DNA from: Chthonomonas sp.
Lineage (GTDB): Bacteria > Armatimonadota > Fimbriimonadia > Fimbriimonadales > Fimbriimonadaceae
Reading direction: 5' to 3'
Length of the DNA stretch: 64,000 bases
Assembly (NCBI GenBank): GCA_016788425.1
Contig: JAEURQ010000001.1
Coordinates: 1 to 64,000 of the forward strand
The translations under genes and the position numbers were made by a program. Shown piece after piece: positions 35,336-43,872 of the stretch (position 1 is its first letter; every line of letters starts with the position of its first letter). The notes below the pieces were generated by a model. The model was not told where the DNA came from, did no database searches, and saw nothing but the letters and a program-made list of their open reading frames with translations.

Positions 35336-36181
35336 TTACAGCGGCGAGATCACGACGCGGCGGTTGGGCTCTTCGCCTTCGCTATACGTCGAAATGCCTT
35401 CGAGTTCGCTGAGGGCCTTGTGCACCACGCGGCGCTCAAACGCGGGCAGCGCGTCCAACACGGCTTCCATCTGGTTCTCGATGACCTGCTGCGCGATGTC
35501 CGTCGCGTGCTTGGTCAGGGCGTCTTCGCGGCGCTTGCGATAGTCGTTGCCATCGAGCGTGGCGCGGGCGTGCAGACCGAGCGTCTTCGAGCCGATGACA
35601 TTGAGCAGGTACTGCAGGCTGTTCAGCACTTCGCCGTGCTTGCCCACCAGGTGACCCGCGTCCTTGCCGTCAATCTTCAGGTTCACATAGCGACCCTTGA
35701 TCGAGGTCACTTCGACCACGGCCTTCACATCGCCGGCATCCAGAATGCCCTTAAGAGCGCCCAGCAGCTTTTCGCCATCCTCGTCGGTGGCGGTGTATTC
35801 GGCGCGCTCTTCTTCGTCATCGGAACCCGATTTTTCTTCGGCGGCGGGAGCTTCCTTGGCCGTGGCGGCCTTGCCTCGAGCGGGCTTGCGGGCCGGCTTT
35901 TCGGCGGCCGGAGCAGCTTCTTCTACCACCGGTTCTTCCACCGGAGTGGCTTCGGCCTTCTTGGCGCGGGGTGCCTTGGCGGCGGCGGCCGGCTTCTTTT
36001 CGGCCTTGGCGGGAGCGCCACTGCCGACGCTGGCCTTCACCTTGAGCGTGACTTTGCCGAACAGACCTTTGGTCTCTTCGAGCACTTCGACGGTGACGTC
36101 GCTGGCATCCACGCCAAACTTGGTGGCGGCGGTATTGCGAGCTTCGTCAAGAGACTTTGCGGAGAATTCGAGAACTTCCAT
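35336..36181 (-). CDS. jag: RNA-binding protein Jag/KhpB
   Basis: The 281-residue protein has a Jag-N domain (1-50: MEVLEFSAKSLDEARNTAATKFG), a long Ala/Pro/Lys/Glu-rich linker (about 55-130), a KH domain (about 150-205, GHLVGKHGEVLNSLQYLLN) and an R3H domain (about 215-281, LPAFERRVVHKALSE). KhpB binds RNA with KhpA and affects division and cell elongation. It follows yidC, the conserved spoIIIJ-jag order. Confidence 0.94.
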   Translation of the reverse strand: MEVLEFSAKSLDEARNTAATKFGVDASDVTVEVLEETKGLFGKVTLKVKASVGSGAPAKAEKKPAAAAKAPRAKKAEATPVEEPVVEEAAPAAEKPARKPARGKAATAKEAPAAEEKSGSDDEEERAEYTATDEDGEKLLGALKGILDAGDVKAVVEVTSIKGRYVNLKIDGKDAGHLVGKHGEVLNSLQYLLNVIGSKTLGLHARATLDGNDYRKRREDALTKHATDIAQQVIENQMEAVLDALPAFERRVVHKALSELEGISTYSEGEEPNRRVVISPL

Positions 36182-36187
36182 AGTTGC

Positions 36188-37504
36188 TTACTTTTTCTTC
36201 GGTTTTTGAGTCGCGGGACGGCCTGTGCTCTTAAAGAAACCACCCCCATTCAACTCGGTCGGGAACACGCCGCCGCCCGGAGCATTAACCTTTTGCAAGG
36301 GTTTAACGGGCTGCTTGTTGATCCAAAGCACATGAGCCGTGGCAAAGATGTTCAGGAAGATCCAGTACAGCACAAACGCACTGGGAAGCGGGAAGAAGAA
36401 CATCATGACCGAGACCATGAGCGAGACGAAAATACCCATCATGCGGTGTTGACGCGCATTGTTGGGGTCCGGCGCTGGTTGCATCATCTGCGAGACGAGC
36501 ATCGAAACGCCGTAAATCAAAACGAGGAGATAGTCGGTTTTGCCAAGGTTGGGGGCAAACCATGCGTTCAGGCTGTGACCTGCCTCGCTAATCCAAAGGA
36601 ACGTGCCCTTGGCAAACTCAAATCGGTAGTGCAACATGCACTGGTAGATCGCCCAGAAGAAGGGAATCTGAATGAGCATGGGCAGACAGCCCGCGACCGG
36701 GTTGATGCCGTACTCCTGATAAAGCGCCATGGAGCGCTTTTGCAGTTCGGGATTGCTGCGCCATCCGACCGGATCCTTCTTTTGGAATTCCTCTTGAATC
36801 TCCTTGACCAGCGGCTGCAGTTGCTGCATCTGCTTGCTCCAGCGGAGCTGCTTGGTCACCGGCACAAAGATCGCGGCGCGGACGATGATCGCCAAAAGCA
36901 ATGCGCTGAACGCATACGAAAAGGCGGGGATGCGACCGGTCAAGGCGACCAGTCCGTCCATGAGTTGCCAACCCGGAATGAAGCCAAACACCGGCTCCGT
37001 CTTGTAGCGCTTGTTCAGCTCAACCGTCGAGGTGTCCCATAGTTCCTTCATGGACATGGTCTCGTCGGGAAGACCGGCGGCGGGCGCGACCTTGAACTCC
37101 TTGGTCCACATCGCATCCTTTTGGGCTTTGCGCTCCTTGGGCTCAATGGATTGCCACACTTCCTGAATCTTGCCGAGATTGTTGATCTTCAGTCCCGCCG
37201 CAAGCCGTGTGTGGAGGTCGAGGACTTCGCTTTCGGCCTTAGCTTCGGCGGTTTGCTCGGCGGTCCACTTCTGTTCCGTGGCGAACGTTTCGATGCGCTG
37301 CTGGAAGAGCTGGTTGTCGGTGCGCGTCTTGTCGCCGTTGAGCTCTTTGTTCGCGGTGCGCAGCGAGGCCAAGATTTCGCTCGGGTCGCGATAATCGTTG
37401 CCGCCGGAGCGCGCGCCCTGGAACAACTGCATGCCAAGGAAGATGAACATCGCCAACAACACGAAGGTCATTAGGCTATTTTTTTGAGGGGCAGGGGCAC
37501 TCAT
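36188..37504 (-). CDS. yidC: Membrane protein insertase YidC
   Basis: The 438-residue protein has a first membrane segment (8-25), a periplasmic region (about 30-195) and the conserved five-helix insertase core (about 205-400) with FVPVTKQLRWSKQMQQLQPL and GWRSNPELQKRSMALYQEYGINPVAGCLPMLIQ blocks. The conserved Arg of the hydrophilic groove is in RAAIFVPVTKQLRWS. YidC inserts membrane proteins alone or with Sec. Gene order rnpA-yidD-yidC-jag is the standard one. Confidence 0.95.
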   Translation of the reverse strand: MSAPAPQKNSLMTFVLLAMFIFLGMQLFQGARSGGNDYRDPSEILASLRTANKELNGDKTRTDNQLFQQRIETFATEQKWTAEQTAEAKAESEVLDLHTRLAAGLKINNLGKIQEVWQSIEPKERKAQKDAMWTKEFKVAPAAGLPDETMSMKELWDTSTVELNKRYKTEPVFGFIPGWQLMDGLVALTGRIPAFSYAFSALLLAIIVRAAIFVPVTKQLRWSKQMQQLQPLVKEIQEEFQKKDPVGWRSNPELQKRSMALYQEYGINPVAGCLPMLIQIPFFWAIYQCMLHYRFEFAKGTFLWISEAGHSLNAWFAPNLGKTDYLLVLIYGVSMLVSQMMQPAPDPNNARQHRMMGIFVSLMVSVMMFFFPLPSAFVLYWIFLNIFATAHVLWINKQPVKPLQKVNAPGGGVFPTELNGGGFFKSTGRPATQKPKKK

Positions 37505-37510
37505 AAATCT

Positions 37511-37789
37511 TTAAGGAACGGGGTCATGTCCGCCGGGGCGACCGGGATGGCAGCGGCCAATGCGCTTGAGGCCCATCCACGAGCCCTTGAGCAGACCGTA
37601 TTTTTGGATCGCTTCGAGGGTGTATTGCGAGCAACTGGGCGTGTACCGGCACGTGGCCGGCTTCCACTTGGTGGATTTTTGGTACACGGTTACGAGCCCG
37701 GTTCCGATGGCAATGCCGAAGCGCCGGAGACCTTCGCGAATAGATCGGAAATCTCGGCGAGGAGTTCGGGCCAGGGCAAGTTTTTGCAT
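37511..37789 (-). CDS. yidD: Membrane protein insertion efficiency factor YidD
   Basis: The product contains the YidD signature [19 protein letters not shown] (about residues 46-64), [16 protein letters not shown] and the end PGGHDPVP. YidD assists YidC-dependent insertion. The ATG at 37789 gives 92 residues and overlaps rnpA by 100 bases; the family usually starts nearer to residue 20-25 of this version, so a non-standard later start cannot be ruled out. Confidence 0.93.
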   Translation of the reverse strand: MQKLALARTPRRDFRSIREGLRRFGIAIGTGLVTVYQKSTKWKPATCRYTPSCSQYTLEAIQKYGLLKGSWMGLKRIGRCHPGRPGGHDPVP

Positions 37790-38022
37790 TCGGTTTTGCC
37801 TACGAGAACGATGTCCCACTCGCTATACGCCGCCGGCGAACCGGCGTTGCGCCATGCCTCACGGATGCGGCGTTTGACCCGATTGCGGGCTGCGTGGCAT
37901 CCGATGGATCGCGAAGTGGCGATACCCAAATCACCGGTGCCAGGGGAAACAAGAGCACGGACTGCCTTTCCGCGGAGAGGCCGACCGTGCTGGAAAATCT
38001 CTTCAAACCTTGCTTTTGTCAG
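37690..38022 (-). CDS. rnpA: Ribonuclease P protein component, non-ATG start
   Basis: The frame encodes [19 protein letters not shown] at the start and the signature [24 protein letters not shown], the RNase P protein RNR motif, then [20 protein letters not shown]. RnpA helps the RNase P RNA mature tRNA 5' ends. The gene starts just after rpmH as expected. There is no ATG, GTG or TTG in frame between the stop at rpmH codon 9 and the conserved N-terminus; CTG at 38020-38022 gives 110 residues and is my best choice. Frame from TTG 37929 would delete essential sequence. Confidence 0.88.
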   Translation of the reverse strand: MTKARFEEIFQHGRPLRGKAVRALVSPGTGDLGIATSRSIGCHAARNRVKRRIREAWRNAGSPAAYSEWDIVLVGKTECKNLPWPELLAEISDLFAKVSGASALPSEPGS

Positions 38023-38027
38023 CTGGT

Positions 38028-38165
38028 TTAGATAACGGTGATCTTGTGTCGGCCACGGGTGCGTCGTCGCTTCAAAACGTTGCGACCGTTGCGGGAACGC
38101 ATGCGGACACGGAATCCGTGCGTGGTATGCGCGTGGCGATTATTCGGCTGGTACGTGCGCTTCAT
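38028..38165 (-). CDS. rpmH: 50S ribosomal protein L34
   Basis: The 45-residue protein reads [19 protein letters not shown] in its first part and ends [13 protein letters not shown], clearly L34, although the usual RKRAK segment is HAHTT here. An AGGA precedes the ATG (38163-38165) by 8 bases. rnpA follows 5 bases downstream. dnaA, which often lies on the other side, is absent; yraN and rnhB are found instead. Confidence 0.95.
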   Translation of the reverse strand: MKRTYQPNNRHAHTTHGFRVRMRSRNGRNVLKRRRTRGRHKITVI

Positions 38166-38211
38166 AGTTTGGTCCTAAAAAAAATAACTTCCGAAGAATA
38201 CCCGAAAGAAT

Positions 38212-38565
38212 TCAGTCCGTCCAGTCCCCAAACGCATCTTCGATGTGACGCACGTCCTCGCCCTGCACCGTCACGACATCGAATCGGCATGCGGCAGGCG
38301 GCAGATCAAAGCGCTCGAAAAACTCGTCGGCCGCCTGGCTGAGGCGTTGACGTTTGTCGCTGGTGAGGTGGGTGAGGGCCGTCTCGTGGCCGCGCTCGCT
38401 GGCCTTCACCTCGATAAACACCCACGTTTCGCCATCGCGGGCGACCAGGTCGATCTCGCCGCGCCGCGATTTAAACCGCCGAGTGACAATCGTGTAGCCG
38501 CGCGCGAGCAGCGCGTTGGCGGCCAAGACCTCGGCTTGGTTGCCCCTTAGTCGAGCATCAGACAT
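38212..38565 (-). CDS. yraN: UPF0102/YraN family putative endonuclease
   Basis: The 117-residue protein has the YraN nuclease-like core: LRGNQAEVLAANALLARGY, RRGEIDLVARDGETWVFIEVKA with the D...ExK triad (Asp, Glu and Lys of a PD-(D/E)xK fold). Its role is uncertain. ATG 38565 was chosen; it overlaps rnhB by 19 bases. Order rnhB-yraN is conserved in many bacteria. Confidence 0.9.
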   Translation of the reverse strand: MSDARLRGNQAEVLAANALLARGYTIVTRRFKSRRGEIDLVARDGETWVFIEVKASERGHETALTHLTSDKRQRLSQAADEFFERFDLPPAACRFDVVTVQGEDVRHIEDAFGDWTD

Positions 38566-39131
38566 GGCTGTAGCAGCATGGTTTGCACCGGCTCGAAGCT
38601 CCGGCGGTGGATGGCGCACGGCCCGTGCTCCATTAGCGCGGCGCGATGCTCCGGCGTGAAGTAGCCAAAGTGTTGGTCGAAGCCGTACGCGGGGAACTCG
38701 TCGTGGAGCCGAATCATGTGTTCGTCGCGATGCTCCTTGGCGAGAATGGAAGCCGCGGCGATGGCCGCCTCGTGGGCATCGCCCTTGACGACGGCGGTGC
38801 TGCGCCCGAGCAACCCCGGCGGAATCTGGTTCCCGTCAATCAGCACGGGGTTATCTAGCGCGAGTTGGGCCACGGCTCGCTCCATGCCGCGAAACGTGGC
38901 TTGCAAAATGTTGTGCCGATCAATCTCGGTGACCTCGACGAAGACCACCGCCCACTGCGCCTCGGATTCGATTTCGGTGCGCAGGGCGGCGCGTTGCGCC
39001 GGCGTGAGCTGCTTGCTATCGTTGAGTCCGGCGATCATGCGTGGCAGACGCACCGCGCCGACCACGACGGGTCCGGCGATGGGCCCGCGGCCCGCCTCGT
39101 CCACCCCAATCACGGTCGCGGAGAAGTTCAT
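38547..39131 (-). CDS. rnhB: Ribonuclease HII
   Basis: The 194-residue enzyme has VIGVDEAGRGPIAGPVVVGAV (Asp10, Glu11), LNDSKQLTPAQR and the KGDAHEAAIAAASILAKEHRDE block that supplies the third and fourth acidic residues. RNase HII removes single ribonucleotides from DNA. It overlaps the gpsA stop by four bases and is part of the tdh-gpsA-rnhB-yraN run. Confidence 0.95.
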   Translation of the reverse strand: MNFSATVIGVDEAGRGPIAGPVVVGAVRLPRMIAGLNDSKQLTPAQRAALRTEIESEAQWAVVFVEVTEIDRHNILQATFRGMERAVAQLALDNPVLIDGNQIPPGLLGRSTAVVKGDAHEAAIAAASILAKEHRDEHMIRLHDEFPAYGFDQHFGYFTPEHRAALMEHGPCAIHRRSFEPVQTMLLQPCLMLD

Positions 39132-40147
39132 TTGCCCTCGGCGATCTGCTGGATGAGGGCGCCCAGGCCTTCGCGCTTCGGCAACTTGTCCATGAGCAGC
39201 CCCACCCCGTCGCGAGGCGACATCGCCCCGGCGAGCACGGCATGGGTGCCCTCCATAATCGGCGCCTGAACCCCCGCCTGCCGCACGCGGCGAACCCCGA
39301 TCTCGGTCGTGGGGACGCCTTCGACCACCTGGCCAATCTCGTCCATCACGGTGCGCAGCGCGCGTCCTTGGCCCACGCCGTAGCCTGCCCGGTAATTGCG
39401 GCTGAGCTTGCTGACGCCGGTCGCGAAAAGATCGCCGAGCCCGGCGATTCCGAAAAACGTCTCCATGCGGCCGCCAAGCGCCACGCCGACTTTGGTCATT
39501 TCGTAGAGCGCGCGGGCGATGAGCGCGCCCTTGGTGTTGTCGCCAAAGCCGAGGCCGTCGCTGATTCCCGCCGTGATCGCGTACACGTTCTTCAGCGCGC
39601 CGCTCAGTTCAACGCCGGTGAGGTCGTCGCTCAGATACACGCGGAATTTGTTGGAGTTAAACAGGTGCGCCACCTCCTCGGCCAGCGCTTCGTCGTGGGC
39701 GGCAGCGACGGCGACGGTGGGGATGCCGCGCGCCAACTCGACGGCGAGGTTCGGGCCGCTCAGCGCGGCGACCTTGGCTTGCGGTCGCGATTCGGTGACA
39801 AAGTCCGTGAGAATTGCGCCCGTGCCGGGCAGCAAGCCCTTGCTCGCCACCACCCAGGTGGCGGGTTGCAAATGCTCTTGGCGCATCACATCCACGACCG
39901 CCGCCGAAGGGGTGACCAGCACGGCCAATTCGCAATCGCCGCCGCTTTCTTGCACGAGGCCGTACTCAACGCTGTCGGGAATGGCAAATCCAGGCAGGTA
40001 GGTGGCGTTTTCACGGGCGAGCCGCAGCATCGAAATCTCGTCTGGGTCTTTGCCAAGGAGCAGCACCGAGTGCCCGTTGCGCCCGAGAATCATGGCGAGC
40101 GCCGTGCCCCAACTTCCCGAACCAACTACCGCAATCCGCATCGTCAA
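39128..40147 (-). CDS. gpsA: Glycerol-3-phosphate dehydrogenase [NAD(P)+]
   Basis: The 339-residue protein opens with the NAD site IAVVGSGSWGTALAMIL and has KGLLPGTGAILTDFV, SGPNLAVELARGIPT and the catalytic lysine in ELSGALKNVYAI, with DGLGFGDNTKGALIARALYEM. It reduces DHAP to sn-glycerol-3-phosphate for phospholipids. It overlaps tdh (40144-40147) and rnhB (39128-39131) by four bases each, so these are co-translated. Confidence 0.96.
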   Translation of the reverse strand: MTMRIAVVGSGSWGTALAMILGRNGHSVLLLGKDPDEISMLRLARENATYLPGFAIPDSVEYGLVQESGGDCELAVLVTPSAAVVDVMRQEHLQPATWVVASKGLLPGTGAILTDFVTESRPQAKVAALSGPNLAVELARGIPTVAVAAAHDEALAEEVAHLFNSNKFRVYLSDDLTGVELSGALKNVYAITAGISDGLGFGDNTKGALIARALYEMTKVGVALGGRMETFFGIAGLGDLFATGVSKLSRNYRAGYGVGQGRALRTVMDEIGQVVEGVPTTEIGVRRVRQAGVQAPIMEGTHAVLAGAMSPRDGVGLLMDKLPKREGLGALIQQIAEGK

Positions 40148-41169
40148 AAGTCCAAGACGATCTTGCCAGCCTTTCCGGCCTTCATGATCGTCATCGCTTC
40201 CTCAAAGTCGGTGAACGGCATTTGGTGGGTCACCACCGGCAGCACGTTCAGCTTCTTTTCGGTGAGCAGCCACGCCATTTGGTGCCAGGTATCCCAGATT
40301 TTGCGACCCACGATGCCTTGCAGAACAATGCCCTTGAAGATCGCCGCGTTCAGGTCCACGTTCGGGAGCGGTCCCGGATACACCCCGAGCATGCTCACTC
40401 GTCCGCCGGGCCGAGTGGCCTCAATCGCCAGGGGCAGGGCGGTCGGGTGGCCCGACATTTCTAGCGTAAAGTCCACCCCTTTGGGCTCCAGTCGGCGAAG
40501 CTCCGCGGCGACATCCACCTTCATCGGGTTGAGTACCACGTCCACGCCCAACTCCTCGGCAATCTTGATTCGGTAGTCGCTGATCTCGGTAGCGTAAATT
40601 TTTCGGGCGCCAAGCGCTCGGCAAATCGCGACGCCGAACAGGCCGATCGGCCCAAGCCCAGTGATGAGGCCGACTCGGTCTTCAACCGGCCCTTCCATCG
40701 CGGTGTGCACGCCGTTGCCCAGCGCGTCGAGCATGCTGGCCACGTTGCGCGGCACTTCGCTTGGCACCAGGCGCGCGTTATCGGCGGGGATCACGGTTTC
40801 GGGCCGGAAGCCGCCATCCACGTCCACGCCCAAAATCACGGTGTTTTCGCAAATATGCCCCTGGCCTTCGAGGCACCGGGGGCACTTTCCGCAAACAATG
40901 TGCGATTCGCTCGCGACGTAGTCGCCGACCTTGCGTGTGCTCACGCCGGGGCCGACTTCGATGATTGTTCCGCAAAACTCGTGGCCGACAATCCGCACCG
41001 GCTTGATGCGGGCGCTGGACCACGCATCCCAGTTGTAAATGTGGAGATCGGTGCCGCACACCGAGCCGTGTTCGACCCGGAGACGCACTTCGCCCGGACC
41101 CAAGGGGGCCGGTTCAACTTCAATGAGATCGAGGCCCGCGGCACTGCGGGTCTTGGCTATCGCCTGCAC
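40144..41169 (-). CDS. tdh: L-threonine 3-dehydrogenase (zinc medium-chain)
   Basis: The 341-residue protein is a zinc MDR with catalytic Cys38 in SVCGTDLHIYNWD, GHEFCGTIIEVG, and structural-zinc cysteines CGKCPRCLEGQGHIC (about 93-107). CGTDLHIYNWD is the Tdh form, so threonine to 2-amino-3-ketobutyrate is the likely reaction; glycine C-acetyltransferase is not next to it. GTG start; TATTCT ends 7 bases upstream. Confidence 0.9.
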   Translation of the reverse strand: MQAIAKTRSAAGLDLIEVEPAPLGPGEVRLRVEHGSVCGTDLHIYNWDAWSSARIKPVRIVGHEFCGTIIEVGPGVSTRKVGDYVASESHIVCGKCPRCLEGQGHICENTVILGVDVDGGFRPETVIPADNARLVPSEVPRNVASMLDALGNGVHTAMEGPVEDRVGLITGLGPIGLFGVAICRALGARKIYATEISDYRIKIAEELGVDVVLNPMKVDVAAELRRLEPKGVDFTLEMSGHPTALPLAIEATRPGGRVSMLGVYPGPLPNVDLNAAIFKGIVLQGIVGRKIWDTWHQMAWLLTEKKLNVLPVVTHQMPFTDFEEAMTIMKAGKAGKIVLDF

Positions 41170-41176
41170 AACTCGG

Positions 41177-41182
41177 AGAATA
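41177..41182 (-). promoter_or_regulatory. -10 box TATTCT, leaderless tdh promoter
   Basis: TATTCT on the minus strand ends 7 bases before the GTG start of tdh. The divergent E2 gene promoter lies 29 bases away. Confidence 0.5.
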
Positions 41183-41210
41183 CCAAACGGCTCGCCGCGA
41201 GCGGGGGCAG

Positions 41211-41216
41211 TATAAT
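41211..41216 (+). promoter_or_regulatory. -10 box TATAAT of the E2 operon
   Basis: A consensus TATAAT lies 27 bases before ATG 41244, with GAGG at 41235-41238 as ribosome-binding site. This promoter is leadered, unlike most others here, and has no good -35. Confidence 0.6.
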
Positions 41217-41243
41217 TCTCAACAATCGTTCAACGAGGAACCT

Positions 41244-42737
41244 ATGGCCCAGCAACCGCTCAATATTCCTGCCATCGGCGAAGGCCTGCAAGAAGCCCGC
41301 ATCGTCGCTTTTCTCAAGCAGCCTGGCGACACCATTAAGCGCGACGAGCTCATCTATCAAATGGAAACCGACAAGGCGGTGATGGATGTCGAGTCGCCTG
41401 TCGAGGGGGTTCTCGTTTCGTGGAATGCCAAGGTGGACGACGTTTTGGCCATTGGCGCTCAAGTCGGCGTGATCGAAACCGTGGTCGCAGCGGCGGCTCC
41501 GGTGGCTTCGGTGCCCCCGGCTGCACCGGCTACTACGTCATCGAATTCGCTGGAACTGCAGATCCCCGCGATCGGCGAAGGGCTTCAAGAAGCCCGCATC
41601 GTAGCGTTCCTCAAGCAGCCCGGCGACAGCATTAAGCGCGACGAACTGATTTATCAAATGGAGACCGATAAGGCGGTGATGGACGTCGAATCGCCCTACG
41701 AAGGCGTGCTCGACGAGTGGTTCGCCAAGGTGGATGACGTGCTCGCGATTGGAGCTCCGGTCGGTCGCATGACCGGCGTTGGCGCGGCCTCCGCGCCTAG
41801 CCACGCACCGGCGGCACCCGCTGCCCCCAGCGCTCCCGCCGCCGTGGCAGCGCCCGTTGCGACGGGCGGTCCGCGACGGTTGGATATTCCGCCGCGCACC
41901 CGCGCCTACGCCAAGGAAAAGGGTCTCAGTGAAGAGACTCTGCAAACGATCCCGGCGAGTGGCAGCAAGCTGATGCCCGCCGACATTGACGCCTTTTTGA
42001 GCGGTGGCGCGGCTCCGGCGGCGACCGTCGCGGCCCCCGTGAGCAACGACCAATACAGCGAAGCCACGATCGGCGGCAAGCAGCGCGTGCTCAACTCGCG
42101 CATGGTTCGCGGAAACCAGCTCGTGGTGCCGGGCACGATCATGGTGCAGGTGCGATGGGAGGCCATCGAGGCGCGCCGCGCGGCTTACAAGGCCGGCGGC
42201 GGCGAGTTCCAGCCGAGCAGCTTTACAATGTTCGCCTACGCCGTGGTGAAGGCAGTCGCCGAGTTCCCCGGATTCCGCACGGCGATGGTCGGCGACGATA
42301 TTTTGCGCACGTATCACCACTGCAATCTCGGCGTGGCCGTCGGGTTGCCGGGCGATGAGCTGGTGACCGCGGTGGTGGACAACAGCACCAAGATGGGCTG
42401 GGAAGAATTTGCCGCCGCGATGCGACGGCAAATTGATATCGCCCGGAGCGGTCAGGACCAAGCGAACGCGTCCGTGACGATCAGCCTGACCAACATGCAG
42501 GCGTTCGGTCTCCGCGATGCGGTGCCGGTGGTGGTTCCGCCGAGCGTGGCGACGCTGTTCCTCGGCGAGACTTACAAAGGCATTGACCAAGACGCCGCCG
42601 ACGTGCGCTTAGCGACCTACGCCAACCTCGCGCTGACGTTTGATCACCGCGTGATCAATGGCGTGGGTGCCAGCTTGTTCATCCAAAAGATTAAGGAAAG
42701 CGTCGAAAACATAGACGTTACTCTCGGCATCGCATGA
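41244..42737 (+). CDS. 2-oxo acid dehydrogenase E2 (dihydrolipoyl acyltransferase) with two lipoyl domains
   Basis: The 497-residue protein has two nearly identical lipoyl domains (about 5-80 and 104-180, lipoyl lysines Lys44 and Lys143 in METDKAVMDVE), Ala/Pro-rich linkers, an E1/E3-binding domain (about 218-252, RTRAYAKEKGLSEETLQ) and the catalytic domain ending FDHRVINGVGASLFI with the active-site His/Asp. The substrate cannot be told from sequence; the operon with a biotin carrier and HMG-CoA lyase suggests branched-chain 2-oxoacids. E1 and E3 are elsewhere. ATGA overlap with the next gene. Confidence 0.93.
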   Translation: MAQQPLNIPAIGEGLQEARIVAFLKQPGDTIKRDELIYQMETDKAVMDVESPVEGVLVSWNAKVDDVLAIGAQVGVIETVVAAAAPVASVPPAAPATTSSNSLELQIPAIGEGLQEARIVAFLKQPGDSIKRDELIYQMETDKAVMDVESPYEGVLDEWFAKVDDVLAIGAPVGRMTGVGAASAPSHAPAAPAAPSAPAAVAAPVATGGPRRLDIPPRTRAYAKEKGLSEETLQTIPASGSKLMPADIDAFLSGGAAPAATVAAPVSNDQYSEATIGGKQRVLNSRMVRGNQLVVPGTIMVQVRWEAIEARRAAYKAGGGEFQPSSFTMFAYAVVKAVAEFPGFRTAMVGDDILRTYHHCNLGVAVGLPGDELVTAVVDNSTKMGWEEFAAAMRRQIDIARSGQDQANASVTISLTNMQAFGLRDAVPVVVPPSVATLFLGETYKGIDQDAADVRLATYANLALTFDHRVINGVGASLFIQKIKESVENIDVTLGIA

Positions 42738-43438
42738 GCAAACCCATCATCGGCATAACCGCAGATTCGGTGCACAAGCCGGACGTTCCGCGTACGCGCG
42801 GCCACATCAAAATCAACTGGAACTATCCGGAAGAGGTGGCCAAGGCGGGCGGCGTGCCCATCGTGATTCCGCCGACCGCCGACATGGCGGCCATCGCCCA
42901 ACTGATTGACGGTTGGTTGATCACGGGCGGTGAGGACATTCATGCGCGCTACTGGGGCGAGGACAACCACGAGCACGCCAAGCCGAACGACGACTCGCGC
43001 ACGAGCGCCGAGTTCAAGCTGTTTAAAGAAATCGCGCCGAATCTTCCCGTGCTCGGCATTTGCTACGGTTGCCAACTCATGAATGTGGCTCGCGGCGGGT
43101 CGTTGGTTCAGCACTTGCCCGACCACGTGGAGACGGTTCACACCGACGGCCCGCTCCAAACCGTGCCGCTGCAGAGCGGTTCTAATCTCGCGACGGCGAT
43201 GGCTAGTGAGGCGGTAACCGGCCAAAGCTGGCATCATCAGGCGGTGGGACGCGTCGGCGAGGGCCTAGAGGTGGTCGGTACCCACGCGGATGGCACGATC
43301 GAAGCGATTGAAGACCGATCGCACCCCTACTTTTTGGCGACCCAGTGGCACCCGGAGCGCACTCCGGATGACCCCGCGACCCAGGCACTTTTCCGCTCGT
43401 TTGTCCGCGCCGCCGCCGACTACCGGAGTCAGCGATGA
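42734..43438 (+). CDS. Peptidase C26/gamma-glutamyl-GABA hydrolase-like class I glutamine amidotransferase
   Basis: The 234-residue protein has the C26 fold: nucleophile Cys110 in LGICYGCQLMNV, His in ATQWHPERTPDD and an N-terminal IIGITAD. PuuD hydrolyses gamma-glutamyl-GABA in putrescine breakdown; other members act on gamma-glutamyl compounds. Its place inside a leucine-breakdown-like operon, overlapping both neighbours by four bases, does not clarify its substrate. Confidence 0.85.
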   Translation: MSKPIIGITADSVHKPDVPRTRGHIKINWNYPEEVAKAGGVPIVIPPTADMAAIAQLIDGWLITGGEDIHARYWGEDNHEHAKPNDDSRTSAEFKLFKEIAPNLPVLGICYGCQLMNVARGGSLVQHLPDHVETVHTDGPLQTVPLQSGSNLATAMASEAVTGQSWHHQAVGRVGEGLEVVGTHADGTIEAIEDRSHPYFLATQWHPERTPDDPATQALFRSFVRAAADYRSQR

Positions 43439-43872
43439 AGGTGTTGGTCAACGGCGTTGAGGCCGAACTCCTGCCTTCGGATTGGCAGGTCGAGCGCGTC
43501 GGCGAGGGATTGCGAGTGCGCACCCCCGAGGGCTCGTTTAGCGCGGTCGCAGTGACTCACCACGGCAAAACGCTGATCTCATTTCGGGGCCGGACGTTCA
43601 CCGTCGAGCCGTTCCGCAAGCAGCGCGGAGCCGGGCCGGGCGGAGCCGCCAGCGGCGAATCGCTGGCCCCGATGCCCGCCGTTGTGGTGGACGTTCTTGT
43701 GGCTGCGGGCGACACCGTGACCAAGGGTCAACGCCTGCTGGTGATTGAGGCGATGAAGACGCAGCAACCGATCAACGCCGCCTTCGACGGCGTAGTAGAA
43801 GTGTTGCCGGTTTCGGCTGGTCAACAGCTCGCCGAGGGGCAGTTGCTCGTGCGGGTCAAACCTCATGCCTGA
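43435..43872 (+). CDS. Biotin carboxyl carrier-like protein
   Basis: The 145-residue protein has a C-terminal biotinyl domain (about 75-145) with the target lysine Lys108 in EAMKTQ; the usual M-K-M is M-K-T here. The N-terminal half (GLRVRTPEGSFSAVAVTH, FRGRTFTVEP) resembles the BT-like linker of methylcrotonyl/propionyl-CoA carboxylase alpha subunits, so this may be a split carrier subunit of an acyl-CoA carboxylase. Overlaps mvaB by 8 bases and the C26 gene by 4. Confidence 0.85.
   Translation: MKVLVNGVEAELLPSDWQVERVGEGLRVRTPEGSFSAVAVTHHGKTLISFRGRTFTVEPFRKQRGAGPGGAASGESLAPMPAVVVDVLVAAGDTVTKGQRLLVIEAMKTQQPINAAFDGVVEVLPVSAGQQLAEGQLLVRVKPHA

Noticed and set aside
38166-38211. Origin of replication next to rpmH
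   Set aside because: The gap is only 46 bases, without TTATCCACA-type boxes, and dnaA is not adjacent.
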